Source: Planctomycetaceae bacterium
GTDB lineage: Bacteria; Planctomycetota; Planctomycetia; Pirellulales; Thermoguttaceae
Direction: 5' to 3'
Assembly (NCBI GenBank): GCA_031274045.1
Contig: JAISQS010000428.1
Location: 1-12,710 of the forward strand
Length of the DNA stretch: 12,710 bases
Shown: positions 1 to 8,304 of the stretch, piece after piece
How the letters are laid out: the number at the start of each line of letters is the position of its first letter
Numbering within the stretch: the stretch's first letter is position 1
Notes under the pieces: model-generated
The model's input: the letters and a program-made list of their open reading frames with translations, nothing else
Database searches by the model: none
Told to the model about the DNA's origin: nothing
Program-made: the position numbers and the translations under genes

Positions 1-96
1 GGTGTAAAGAAAACTAAAATGTTAAGCAAAACATAGGCTTTTGTAACAACAAAAAGTATATGCAGTAAATCTATTCAGACCAAATTTTATTGTTTT

Positions 97-1155
97 ATGC
101 CATCACTTTTTGGGATCAAATACTCAAACAGAGATTTTTCCCTGCGGGATACCTGGGGGAAAAATCAATTTAACTCGACTTTTCCAGTGGCGTTAGTCGC
201 CTATCTGGAAAGTCTGGGTTTGGAGAGTGTTTATCTCACGCTTGATAACAATAAGCAACTAAAACACGATCACATCACAGCGAAAAAATTATTTGGGTTG
301 AATTACGATTCAGATGAGTTATTTTACGATTTTGAAGGTATTTTTTCACCTTACGAATGCCTTGTAAAAGGTAATCTTCCGCGTATTGATTTAGTTGTAC
401 AAAACCTGAAATCAGGTATTTGTCTAAAAGGTATTGAAATCAAATTAACGGCTTTACCGGATAGCTCAACTTTTGATCTAATGGACGATAAATTCGGGAC
501 AGAAATCGTTGTTCGCCGTGATACGATTGTTTATCTTGCTTGTGGAATTGCGTTGTTGTACAAAGACAATTTGAACGAGTTGAGAAATATTTTGGGGAAT
601 CAATGCGATTCAATAACCGACTGGACGAACGCCGAGAATGTTTTGCCATTTATTCCGGACATGATACAAAATATTGATCGGATAATGATGGAAAATCTCG
701 ACAAACAAGAGCCGCTCGTCCTGCAACCTGTCTGGAAAACCGAAGGCAAATCGCCGCGTCTCGCTCAATATTGTTTGGACGTTTTTGTTTGGAGTAATTT
801 CGCGTTTACTGAATTGTTTATGAGGTACGAACGTCAACAGTCTGTTTTCAATAGCATGACCCGCCAAATCAGAACGATTATTTGGCTTTATAAAATGCTT
901 TTAGATTTCAGCTTAACAGGTCAATTTAATCATCAGAGAATAAGTGATAAGTTGTCTTATAACACAAAAAATGATAAAGCATTCGCAATAAGCGGAATCA
1001 GGTCACATCAGTTTATGGCGTGTTCCGAACTCTCTAAACCACGAATTAGCAAGGATGATATTAAGAACATAATTTTAGATGGAGGGCAACATTATTTAAG
1101 TCCGGAACGCCGTTTTGATGCTATTATTTTCAACTCTCCAGACTTATTTGACTAA
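97..1155 (+). CDS. Type II restriction endonuclease, HindVP/HgiDI-like
   Basis: Predicted type II restriction endonuclease of 352 aa that would cleave unmethylated DNA. The N-terminus (MPSLFGIKYSNRDF, then TWGKNQFNSTFP at residues 19-30) and the overall length resemble the HindVP/HgiDI family as I recall it; known members recognise GRCGYC. A plausible PD-(D/E)XK-type catalytic set is D98 (in LPRIDLV) and E114-I-K116 (in KGIEIKLTALPD), with a following acidic and basic stretch at residues 129-141. The ATG at 97 is chosen because MPSLFG matches the family's usual start; I see no Shine-Dalgarno sequence upstream. The gene is AT-rich compared with the core genes to its right. It is followed one base later by a cytosine-5 methyltransferase, as expected for its cognate modification enzyme. 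No controller protein gene is visible, but the window starts only 96 bp upstream. The family call is fairly firm; the exact target is inferred from relatives. Confidence 0.85.
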   Translation: MPSLFGIKYSNRDFSLRDTWGKNQFNSTFPVALVAYLESLGLESVYLTLDNNKQLKHDHITAKKLFGLNYDSDELFYDFEGIFSPYECLVKGNLPRIDLVVQNLKSGICLKGIEIKLTALPDSSTFDLMDDKFGTEIVVRRDTIVYLACGIALLYKDNLNELRNILGNQCDSITDWTNAENVLPFIPDMIQNIDRIMMENLDKQEPLVLQPVWKTEGKSPRLAQYCLDVFVWSNFAFTELFMRYERQQSVFNSMTRQIRTIIWLYKMLLDFSLTGQFNHQRISDKLSYNTKNDKAFAISGIRSHQFMACSELSKPRISKDDIKNIILDGGQHYLSPERRFDAIIFNSPDLFD

Positions 1156-1156
1156 A

Positions 1157-2116
1157 ATGCGAGTGATAGATTTGTTTGCAGGTTGTGGGGGGTTATCGTT
1201 AGGTTTCAGCAAAGCCGGTTTTGAAATCGGTGCTGCGTTTGAGAACTGGCTGCCTGCGATAAACGTTTATCGGGCGAACTTTCATCATCCCGTATATAAC
1301 GTTGATCTATCGAACGTTGATGATTATTCTGCATTTGTGGAGTGTTGTCCTGATATTATTATCGGCGGACCTCCATGTCAAGATTTTTCCAGTGCCGGAA
1401 AGCGTGACGAAAACAATGGACGCGGTGATTTGACGGTGTCATTTGCTAAAATTGTCTGTGCTGTTAGACCGCAATTTTTTGTAATGGAAAATGTTGATAG
1501 AATTGTTAAAACAGAAAAATTAAGAACAGCAAAGAAACTTTTTTTTGACGCGGGGTACGGATTAACAGAAACAATTTTAGACGCGAGTTTGTGTGGTGTT
1601 CCCCAAATAAGAAAACGTTTTTTTCTTGTCGGTCTGCGCGGTGCGGAAGACCGGTTTTTAGAACATTACGTAATGAAAAACCTAAATAAAAAACAGATGA
1701 CGGTTTACGATTATTTAGGTAATTCAATAGATACGGAGTTTTATTACCGTCACCCGAGAAGTTACGCCAGACGCGGCGTCTTCAGCATTCACGAACCAAG
1801 CCCAACGATAAGAGGTGTTAATCGTCCTATACCGAAAGGATATAAAAAACACAAAGGCGATCCCGTCAACGATATAAGCCAAGTGCGACCACTAACGACC
1901 AAAGAACGAAGCTTGATCCAAACGTTCCCTGATGACTTTGTTTGGCTGGGTTGTAAAACGGAAATGGAACAACTAATCGGGAACGCCGTACCGGTCAAAT
2001 TGGCAATGTTTGTAGCGAATTGTATACAAGAATATATCAAAGATCATAAAAATCAGACAATCAAAACACCAAAAATTCCATTGTTATACCACACATCTAT
2101 TAAGATGACTTTTTGA
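1157..2116 (+). CDS. DNA (cytosine-5) methyltransferase of the R-M pair
   Basis: A 319-aa AdoMet-dependent cytosine-5 methyltransferase that would protect host DNA from the endonuclease encoded just upstream. The conserved motifs appear in order: motif I DLFAGCGGLSLGF (residues 5-17), motif IV GGPPCQDFSSAG with catalytic Cys74, motif VI ENV (111-113), motif VIII QIRKRFFLVG (150-159), a short target-recognition region around residues 190-240, motif IX RPLTTKERSLIQTFPDDF (244-261) and motif X IGNAVP (274-279). All key residues are present, so it should be active. I choose the ATG at 1157 because motif I lies five residues in, as is usual. An in-frame ATG at 1115 would add 14 unconserved residues and overlap the endonuclease. 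Only one base separates the endonuclease stop from this ATG, which suggests translational coupling. By analogy with HindV and HgiDI partners the target may be GRCGYC; one such site (GGCGTC, 1775-1780) lies inside the gene. Confidence 0.93.
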   Translation: MRVIDLFAGCGGLSLGFSKAGFEIGAAFENWLPAINVYRANFHHPVYNVDLSNVDDYSAFVECCPDIIIGGPPCQDFSSAGKRDENNGRGDLTVSFAKIVCAVRPQFFVMENVDRIVKTEKLRTAKKLFFDAGYGLTETILDASLCGVPQIRKRFFLVGLRGAEDRFLEHYVMKNLNKKQMTVYDYLGNSIDTEFYYRHPRSYARRGVFSIHEPSPTIRGVNRPIPKGYKKHKGDPVNDISQVRPLTTKERSLIQTFPDDFVWLGCKTEMEQLIGNAVPVKLAMFVANCIQEYIKDHKNQTIKTPKIPLLYHTSIKMTF

Positions 2117-2354
2117 GAATATGAAACATAACGAAATAATTTTTTAACGCAAAACACGCTAAAAAACGAAATTCGCGAAAGAGATTTAAAAAGTGTTTAT
2201 TTTCAATGTTTATTAAAATTGTGCGAATTTTGTATTTTTGTGTATTTCGCGTTAAAAATAGTTTTTCAAAATTACTTTTCGTTTATTTCGTATTTTTCGT
2301 TTGGTTCGTATCTCAAAAAAACATTCTTCTCTTGATTTCGGTGCTGGTATTTTA
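2117..2354. other. AT-rich gap between convergent methyltransferase and gyrA
   Basis: This gap separates the 3' ends of two convergent genes. It is strongly T-rich on the plus strand and I see no credible gene in it. A 10-bp inverted pair, TTTTTAACGC at 2141-2150 and GCGTTAAAAA at 2249-2258, is too widely spaced to be a simple terminator. I could not identify a classic GC stem followed by a T run for either gene. The composition change across this gap marks the border between the AT-rich restriction-modification genes and the core genes. Confidence 0.5.
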
Positions 2355-5321
2355 TTATTGTTCGTCGTCTTTTGGGATACGTTTTATTGCGACTAATGTA
2401 TCGTCGTCTTCGAGATTCATTAGGCGGACGCCTTGCGTGTTGCGACCCATTACGCGAATGTCCGACACTGCAATTCGCTGAATTTGACCTTTTGCCGTTA
2501 TCATCATTACCTCGTCGTCATCACGCACCAAACACGTACCAATAACCAACCCATTCCGCTCCGTCGTCTTAATATCCTTCAACCCCAAACCACCACGCTT
2601 TTTCGTTCGATAACACAAATTTGAATTAACATCATCGTCGCCGCTTGAATCAGAGCTGTCATCGGACTCTTCCGAATCTTTAACGTTGTCCAAATCCGAA
2701 TCGTTGTCTGAATCGCTGTCAGACTCGTTGCCCGACTCGCTGTCCGAATCTTTTTCAATATCATCTGACTTGTTGGCAATATTTATCTTGGCAGCATTCG
2801 CAATATTTTTATTTTCGCTCAAAGAATCATTTGCATTTGCGTTTTCGTTGTCGTTCTCGTTTTCAATTTCGCTGTCAATTTCGTTTTCGCTGTCGTTTTC
2901 ATTTTCATTTTCGTTGTCAATATTATCGTCTGTGGCTGGTGGTTGTTCAGATTCTATTGCGCCGTTTGCGCCGATAGGAGTTCTTTTGCCGTATCCATTT
3001 GCGCACGCTGTCAACAGTGTCATGTCCGTTTCCGCCACAACCAAACCGACCGCCGCATCACCCGTCCGCAACCTCACACCTCTTACGCCGCTTGCCGTTC
3101 GTCCCATTGCTCTAACGTCTGTGTGTCGGAATCGCATTGCGTTACCTGTTGCGGTTGACATTATCAGTTCCTTGCCCGGACCGACAACCGTAATACCGAT
3201 CAACTCATCCCCCTCACGCAACTTTATCGCAATCAAACCGCCTTTAAGCGGACGACCGAACGCCGACAACTTCGTCTTCTTGACCAAACCGTTTCTTGTG
3301 CCAATCACCAAATAATGATCCGGTGTGTTGAAATCTTTTATTGCCAAACAATCCGCGATCTTTTCCCCCTCCGAAAGATTCAACAAATTAACTATCGCCC
3401 GCCCCTTCGACGTAGGCGGCAACTCCGGCAACCCGTAAACTTTGTGCCAATACACTTTGCCAAAATTTGTGAAGAACAAGAGATAGTTGTGAGTTGTTGT
3501 TACGAACAGATGTTCAATCGGGTCTTCGTCTGCGACTTTTGCGCCGATGCGTCCTTTTCCGCCTCGTTTTTGTGCGCGGTAGGTTGATACGGGCGTTCTT
3601 TTGATGTAGCCTCCTTGTGAGATTGAGACGACCATTGTTTCCTCTTCGATTAAATCTTCGATGTCCATATCGACGGCTTCATTGCCGGTAATATCTGTTC
3701 TTCTTTTGTCAACAAATTTCGTTTTGATTTGTTGCAAGTCATCGCGAATCATGTCGTGTATTAAATTTTCATCCGCCAAAATGCTCAGATATTTTTCTAT
3801 CTCTTTCAACAACTCTCGGTACTCGTCGCCTAGTTTTTCTTGTTCCAAATTGACGAGGTGTCCCAATGTCATTCTCAAAATTGCGTCGGCTTGGACGGGC
3901 GTGAGCGTGTAATTTTCTTTTTTGCCGCGTTCAACTTGGAACTCGTTGAATCCGGTATCACCAAGCACCCGATGCAACATCGCCGCCGGACATTCAATCT
4001 GCATCAACCGTTGTTTTGCCTCGAATTGTGTGGCGGACGTTCTGATCGTTTTTATTACCTCGTCAATATTCGCATGAGCAATAATCAAACCCTCAACCGT
4101 ATGCTTCCGCTTCCGCGACTTCGCGAGCAAAAATTGTGTTCGCCGCCGAATCACCGTGATACGATGCCGAATAAATTCCTCAACTAACTCCTTGAACGTC
4201 ATTACTCGCGGCTTGCCGTCAACCAACGCGAGCAAGATAATTGAGAACGAATCCTGCAACGGAGTGAATTGATAAAGCTGATTCAGAACAACTTCCGGGT
4301 CTGCGTCCTTCTTCAATTCAATAATCAATCTTACCGGTTCTTTGAGATCGGATTCATTTCTCACAGCGGAAATTCCGGTGATTTTGCCCTCACTCGCAAC
4401 CTCCTCAATCTTCTTCTCAACATTGTCCCGCGCCTGCTGGTACGGAATTTCAGTGATGACAATCCGCGACCTTTTGCCGGATTCTTCGATGGCAGTTCTT
4501 GCCCTCAATATGATATTGCCGCGTCCGGTCAAATAACCCTTCTGTATTCCGCTCCGCCCGCAAATAATCCCGCCCGTCGGGAAATCAGGACCCGGACAAA
4601 TCTCCAATAACCGCATCGGCGAAATCGACGGCTCATCAAGCACCGCAATAATCGCATCACAAATTTCACCGACATTGTGCGGCGGTATACTTGTCGCCAT
4701 ACCGACAGCAATTCCGTTTGAACCGTTGATGAGTAGATTTGGAAATTTTGAAGGGAGAACTGTCGGCTCGGTTCTTTGCTCATCGTAAGTCGGAATGAAA
4801 TCAACCGTGTCAAGATTGAGATCATCAAGCAACATCGCAGCAACAGGCGAAAGCCTCGCTTCGGTGTATCGCATTGCAGCTGGCGGAAGCCCCGCAATTG
4901 AGCCGAAGTTACCCTGCTTATCGATCAGGACTTTTCTGACGTTCCATTCTTGTGCCATTCGGACAAGCGTCGGATAAATTACGACATCGCCGTGCGGATG
5001 ATAATTACCCATTGTTTCGCCGCAGATTTTGGCACATTTCGTTCGGCTTGCGCCTGGTGAGAGGTTGAGATCATTCATTGCAACCAAGATGCGGCGTTGC
5101 GACGGCTTCAACCCGTCACGCGCGTCTGGAATTGCACGGCTGACTATAACGCTCATCGCGTAAGTCAAATAACTGGTCTTCATCTCATCTTCAATCGCGA
5201 GTTGAACAAGTTTCGTACCGACATCACCGGAAGCATCAAAAAAACGCGGTGCAGCGGGCGTGATTTCAGGAGGAATATCAGACGGATTATTTGTATCAGA
5301 CGGATTATTTGTATCAGACAT
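2355..5321 (-). CDS. gyrA: DNA gyrase subunit A
   Basis: GyrA, the DNA breakage-reunion subunit of gyrase, works with GyrB to introduce negative supercoils. The 988 residues are longer than the usual 820-900. After a short variable N-terminus, the winged-helix/tower core starts near residue 30 (FFDASGDVGTKL). The catalytic tyrosine is Y152 in AAMRYTEAR. The GyrA box (QKRGGKG, 584-590) opens the C-terminal beta-pinwheel and distinguishes this from ParC. Blade motifs such as GVRGVRL (745-751) and TQGVRLMNL (962-970) follow. Residues 785-903 are an acidic, Asn/Ser-rich insert just before the last blade (TKKRGGLGLKDIKTTERNG). At the positions equivalent to E. coli Ser83 and Asp87 this protein has Val113 and Pro117. 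The ATG at 5319-5321 is the only sensible start, followed by a repeated SDTNNP; no strong ribosome binding site is visible. The gene lies 369 bp downstream of yidC on the same strand, across a repeat element, and is probably transcribed separately. Confidence 0.97.
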   Translation of the reverse strand: MSDTNNPSDTNNPSDIPPEITPAAPRFFDASGDVGTKLVQLAIEDEMKTSYLTYAMSVIVSRAIPDARDGLKPSQRRILVAMNDLNLSPGASRTKCAKICGETMGNYHPHGDVVIYPTLVRMAQEWNVRKVLIDKQGNFGSIAGLPPAAMRYTEARLSPVAAMLLDDLNLDTVDFIPTYDEQRTEPTVLPSKFPNLLINGSNGIAVGMATSIPPHNVGEICDAIIAVLDEPSISPMRLLEICPGPDFPTGGIICGRSGIQKGYLTGRGNIILRARTAIEESGKRSRIVITEIPYQQARDNVEKKIEEVASEGKITGISAVRNESDLKEPVRLIIELKKDADPEVVLNQLYQFTPLQDSFSIILLALVDGKPRVMTFKELVEEFIRHRITVIRRRTQFLLAKSRKRKHTVEGLIIAHANIDEVIKTIRTSATQFEAKQRLMQIECPAAMLHRVLGDTGFNEFQVERGKKENYTLTPVQADAILRMTLGHLVNLEQEKLGDEYRELLKEIEKYLSILADENLIHDMIRDDLQQIKTKFVDKRRTDITGNEAVDMDIEDLIEEETMVVSISQGGYIKRTPVSTYRAQKRGGKGRIGAKVADEDPIEHLFVTTTHNYLLFFTNFGKVYWHKVYGLPELPPTSKGRAIVNLLNLSEGEKIADCLAIKDFNTPDHYLVIGTRNGLVKKTKLSAFGRPLKGGLIAIKLREGDELIGITVVGPGKELIMSTATGNAMRFRHTDVRAMGRTASGVRGVRLRTGDAAVGLVVAETDMTLLTACANGYGKRTPIGANGAIESEQPPATDDNIDNENENENDSENEIDSEIENENDNENANANDSLSENKNIANAAKINIANKSDDIEKDSDSESGNESDSDSDNDSDLDNVKDSEESDDSSDSSGDDDVNSNLCYRTKKRGGLGLKDIKTTERNGLVIGTCLVRDDDEVMMITAKGQIQRIAVSDIRVMGRNTQGVRLMNLEDDDTLVAIKRIPKDDEQ
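2613..2969 (-). repeat. Hexamer-type low-complexity tract encoding the acidic GyrA insert
   Basis: This part of gyrA is a degenerate hexanucleotide-type repeat. One half is built of alternating GAA/GAT and AAT/AAC codons giving Glu/Asp-Asn runs (residues about 800-835). The other half is built of TCn and GAn codons giving Ser-Asp runs (about 855-897). The reading frame is kept throughout and the conserved last blade resumes directly after it, so it is a genuine in-frame insert and not a frameshift. The pattern fits expansion by replication slippage. A shorter acidic linker at this place is, as far as I recall, common in planctomycete GyrA; the length here looks extreme. Confidence 0.85.
5277..5319 (-). 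repeat. 18-bp tandem repeat at the gyrA 5' end
   Basis: The unit ATCAGACGGATTATTTGT occurs twice perfectly (5277-5294 and 5295-5312) and begins a third time (5313-5319). It encodes the duplicated SDTNNP motif at the GyrA N-terminus, outside the conserved core. Because the unit is a multiple of three, copy-number change would not disrupt the frame. Confidence 0.9.
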
Positions 5322-5546
5322 AAATGTATCGTTTGCGTAGGAAATTAGCCGCGTTAAGCGGCATGTTGGTTAATTATTAACAGGAAGTTTATTCACCGGA
5401 AGGCAAGTAAAAATAAGGAAAGAATTGGAATATTCTTTCCACTCAATTCACAGTCCTCCGGTTAATTATTTTGACAAAAAAACTCTTCACATCACACAAG
5501 CCGTAATCGCAATCGCATGACGTTAGCGACGGGGGGGGTTGTTCTT
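5322..5546. promoter_or_regulatory. gyrA leader region with three short palindromes
   Basis: This is the upstream region of gyrA. Three inverted repeats are visible: GCCGC/GCGGC with a 5-nt loop at 5348-5362, about 27 bp before the start codon; a 13-bp palindrome GTTAATTATTAAC at 5369-5381; and a perfect 9-bp stem GGAAAGAAT/ATTCTTTCC with a 6-nt loop at 5417-5440. The last, read on the minus strand, is followed by a T-rich run and could act as a weak terminator; any of the three could instead be operators. I could not place a convincing -35/-10 pair. A run of eight G residues lies at 5531-5538, next to the repeat element that follows. Confidence 0.4.
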
Positions 5547-5653
5547 GTTGTACCACATAAAATTCACCGCGTAGCGGCGACGGACTGGAACGCGGGCGGG
5601 ACGCCCGCGTTCCAGTCCGCTTGCCGCTTCGCGGCAAAATTGTGTGGTATAAC
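5547..5653. repeat. Short palindromic repeat element between yidC and gyrA
   Basis: A 107-bp intergenic element bounded by imperfect inverted ends (GTTGTACCACA at 5547-5557 and TGTGGTATAAC at 5643-5653). Its centre is a perfect 18-bp hairpin, CGGACTGGAACGCGGGCG (5581-5598) with its complement at 5602-5619 and a 3-nt loop. Small CCGCGTAGCGG-type palindromes flank the hairpin on each side. The same modules recur at 8834-9550 and 11569-12185. It lies 38-144 bp past the yidC stop, so its RNA could fold into a strong hairpin in the yidC 3' UTR and affect termination or stability. No transposase or coding content is present. Confidence 0.85.
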
Positions 5654-5690
5654 GAGGGGTGTTGTTCAGTGTTGTGTGATGTCGTTTTTT

Positions 5691-8288
5691 TTAGCGTCGT
5701 TTTTTCTTTTTCTTATCGCTGGTATCTAATCTTTGTTCGTTTGCGGCTTGTTCGGCAACACGTCTGATCCATCTTAGTATGAAATTTTCTTTGCGTTCCG
5801 GTTCTTTGTTTCTTCGTCTTTTATCTCTGGCTTTGGGATTTCTTGGGCTGTTATCGGGTTCTGATTTATTTTCTGTTTCGGTGTTGTTATTGTTGATTTC
5901 GTTTGTTGCCGGTTTTGGGATAAATTTTCTTTCGAGGAGTGCGAACATTGTTGACGCGATGAAGTATATGCACAATCCGCTCGGCACCCTGAAAAATAAC
6001 AATCCCATGAAGATCATCATGAATCGCATCATTTTGCGTTGCATTTTTGCTTGGTCGTCTGTTGGCGGCGGCATCATTATTTCTTGTTGCAATAGGAACA
6101 GGACAATTGTAAGCATTGGCAGAAGGTTGAAAAAAGGACCTAGTGTCAAGAAACCTTGTCCTTCGTTGAAGGAGGAGTAGCCGACCCAAATCCAGAACTC
6201 GCTCCAGTCGATCAATCTATCCGGCGCCGATAAATCCGTACACCAACCGAGTGATTTTGTGATAAGCGGCGTTCCGTACAAACCCGGATCAATCGACAAC
6301 GCCTTGTACAAACCGATGAAGATTGGAAACTGTATGAACAACGGCAGACATCCTGACATTGGGTTGTAGTTGTGTTCTTTGAATAGTGCGTTTATGGCTT
6401 CGGAGCGTTTTTGTACGTCGTCTTTATATTTTTCGTTTATTGCTTTGATTTGCGGCTGCAATGCGGTCATTTTGCTCATTCCGATAGCCATTTTCCGGCT
6501 TAGAGGAAAGATCATTAGCCGGACGCAGATTGTCAAAAAGATGATTGCAATTCCGTAGCTGAGACCGATTTTATTGCATGATTGTAAGACCCAAAGAAGC
6601 GGTTGAGCAACAAACCAAAACCAGCCGTATGACACTGTTTGACTCAGTCCGTATTTGGCGAGTAATTGTGTATCTTTTGGACCGAGAAAGACGATGTATT
6701 CGTGTTGGTAACTTTCGCCTGACGCTAATGCTTTTGTCCGTCCCCAAAGTCTGAACGATACATCGGTCAATGTCTGCCAAGTATAATTCCGCTCGCCAAC
6801 ACGGATCGGCATAGAGTGGATGTGCCAAGATTCGCTGTTGTCGGTTTTGTTTGGGCGGATGGAGCATTGGAAGTAGAGCGAATCGACACCTATATAATCG
6901 AGCGGTTCATCAACCCACGGGCGGCTGAATTTATCGAGGGCAATTTGGTTGTTTGGTATAACTTGACCGTAGTTATTTTGAAATTTTACGACGATGTCTC
7001 GTATTCCAAAACGGCTCCACGTGGGACCGGTTTTTTGTGCGTACCAACCGCCTTCGATTGGCAAGCCGGTAGGTCCGTCTAATTGGTATGCGATTTTGTG
7101 TTCTTTGTTATCGAGGTTTCGCACCGCCAGAGTCAACTTCAGGTGATAGCCGGTTCCGGTTAAGTTTTGGAGATTTGTTTTCTCATCGTTTTTCGCAAGC
7201 GAATAGGTTTTCGTCAACTCAATATTCTGCTCCGGAATAGTGTTTACAAAAGTCACTTCGTTTTCGGATTTCTTTGCTACCCGCCAGGTTCCTTTTCGCA
7301 AATTCAGATTCGGCAATTCTTTTTCGAGCGTTAAATCTCTTCCGAAAATGCCTGCGATTGTGGCGTTGTTTGAGCCGATGGATGTTGGCAATTCGAGTTT
7401 GTTTTCGTCGAGTTGTAGTAGAGTTGTCAAGAAGGATAATTGGTCGCTTGCCGGATTGGAGCTATTGTTGTCTGAATCCAAAACGGCACCGCGTAGACCG
7501 CCAAGTTTGCAATAATCGGAGTAACCGCGTGGTGCGGATTCGGGGCGGATAACGTCCATTGGGGGCATATCGAGGAAGACTTCTTGTTCGATTGTGCGTT
7601 CGTTGCGAACGATGTCGAATTTTATTTTGTCGTTTGGGTGTGTTTCGTTGAGTCCGTTTCGCAGGTCGTTGAAGTTTTTGATTTCGACGGGTTCGATCAA
7701 ATTATTTTTTGAGTTTCGCGGTGGTCTTGCTGGTGTGAATTTTACGATTCTGTCGCCGATTTGGAGACCGTATTTTTTTGCGGGAGTGCCGTTGCCGAGA
7801 ACTTGGACGATAACTCCGCCGCCGAGTTTTGCGGCTGCTTTGTCCGATGCCGACCAATCCGCGACAATTTGACCGAGATAACCGGTTTTGTCCTGAACAC
7901 CTCTATAACGATCCGTGTTCAACTCCGCACGAACAACCGCCGCACCTTGATTTGTAAGAGTGAGAAGCATTCGGTATTCGCTTTTCGGGTCAAGCGAGCC
8001 GAGCGTGATCCACTCCGGCTCAACATCTGTCAAAACAACTTTCTCTTGCGGCGGCAAACTCGGATCAACATCATTCTTCGTAGTATCCGGCGAATCGTTT
8101 GGCGGTTGTTTTGGTTGATTGTCTGGGGCGTTTTGGTTTTCTTGGTCGATAGGTTTATCGATGTCAACATTCTGCTTGCCCTGCGGCGGCGGCAAGATAA
8201 TATGCATCGCCATCATACAAAGAAAAAACACAAGAAGGAATGTGAACCATTCATTTTTGGGCTGCCGATTAGGGAGTAGAGATTGCAT
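5691..8288 (-). CDS. yidC: Membrane protein insertase YidC, long form with PDZ-like segment
   Basis: YidC/Oxa1 insertase, which inserts and folds membrane proteins alone or with SecYEG. At 865 aa it is far longer than the E. coli protein (548). Segments in order are: a first membrane helix at about 13-33; an acidic, Pro/Asn/Gln-rich linker at 34-85; a PDZ-like region at about 155-240 (GGGVIVQVLGNGTPAKKYGLQIGDRIVKF); the large periplasmic domain to about 545; and the conserved five-helix region from about 553 to 789. The conserved groove arginine is R590 in ICVRLMIFPLSRK, followed by the cytoplasmic hairpin MSKMTALQPQIKAINEKY. A basic tail (791-865, ending KKKKKRR) could contact ribosomes. The ATG at 8286-8288 is chosen because the first helix follows directly; no Shine-Dalgarno sequence is visible. 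The PDZ-like part is, to my knowledge, a planctomycete feature. The usual rnpA/rpmH neighbours are absent. Family assignment is firm; the role of the PDZ part is unknown. Confidence 0.96.
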   Translation of the reverse strand: MQSLLPNRQPKNEWFTFLLVFFLCMMAMHIILPPPQGKQNVDIDKPIDQENQNAPDNQPKQPPNDSPDTTKNDVDPSLPPQEKVVLTDVEPEWITLGSLDPKSEYRMLLTLTNQGAAVVRAELNTDRYRGVQDKTGYLGQIVADWSASDKAAAKLGGGVIVQVLGNGTPAKKYGLQIGDRIVKFTPARPPRNSKNNLIEPVEIKNFNDLRNGLNETHPNDKIKFDIVRNERTIEQEVFLDMPPMDVIRPESAPRGYSDYCKLGGLRGAVLDSDNNSSNPASDQLSFLTTLLQLDENKLELPTSIGSNNATIAGIFGRDLTLEKELPNLNLRKGTWRVAKKSENEVTFVNTIPEQNIELTKTYSLAKNDEKTNLQNLTGTGYHLKLTLAVRNLDNKEHKIAYQLDGPTGLPIEGGWYAQKTGPTWSRFGIRDIVVKFQNNYGQVIPNNQIALDKFSRPWVDEPLDYIGVDSLYFQCSIRPNKTDNSESWHIHSMPIRVGERNYTWQTLTDVSFRLWGRTKALASGESYQHEYIVFLGPKDTQLLAKYGLSQTVSYGWFWFVAQPLLWVLQSCNKIGLSYGIAIIFLTICVRLMIFPLSRKMAIGMSKMTALQPQIKAINEKYKDDVQKRSEAINALFKEHNYNPMSGCLPLFIQFPIFIGLYKALSIDPGLYGTPLITKSLGWCTDLSAPDRLIDWSEFWIWVGYSSFNEGQGFLTLGPFFNLLPMLTIVLFLLQQEIMMPPPTDDQAKMQRKMMRFMMIFMGLLFFRVPSGLCIYFIASTMFALLERKFIPKPATNEINNNNTETENKSEPDNSPRNPKARDKRRRNKEPERKENFILRWIRRVAEQAANEQRLDTSDKKKKKRR

Positions 8289-8304
8289 TGATCAAAAAAA
8301 ATAT

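Noticed and set aside
1115..1156. Upstream ATG extending the methyltransferase by 14 residues
   Set aside because: The added residues are not family-like and overlap the endonuclease; motif I normally begins a few residues from the start, as with ATG 1157.
2686..3315. 209-aa plus-strand open frame rich in Ser and Phe opposite gyrA
   Set aside because: It is the antisense shadow of the low-complexity acidic insert and of conserved gyrA sequence.
5581..5619. Classic intrinsic terminator for yidC
   Set aside because: The stem is very strong, but on the minus strand it is not directly followed by a T run and it is a member of the dispersed repeat family, so termination is only a possible side effect.
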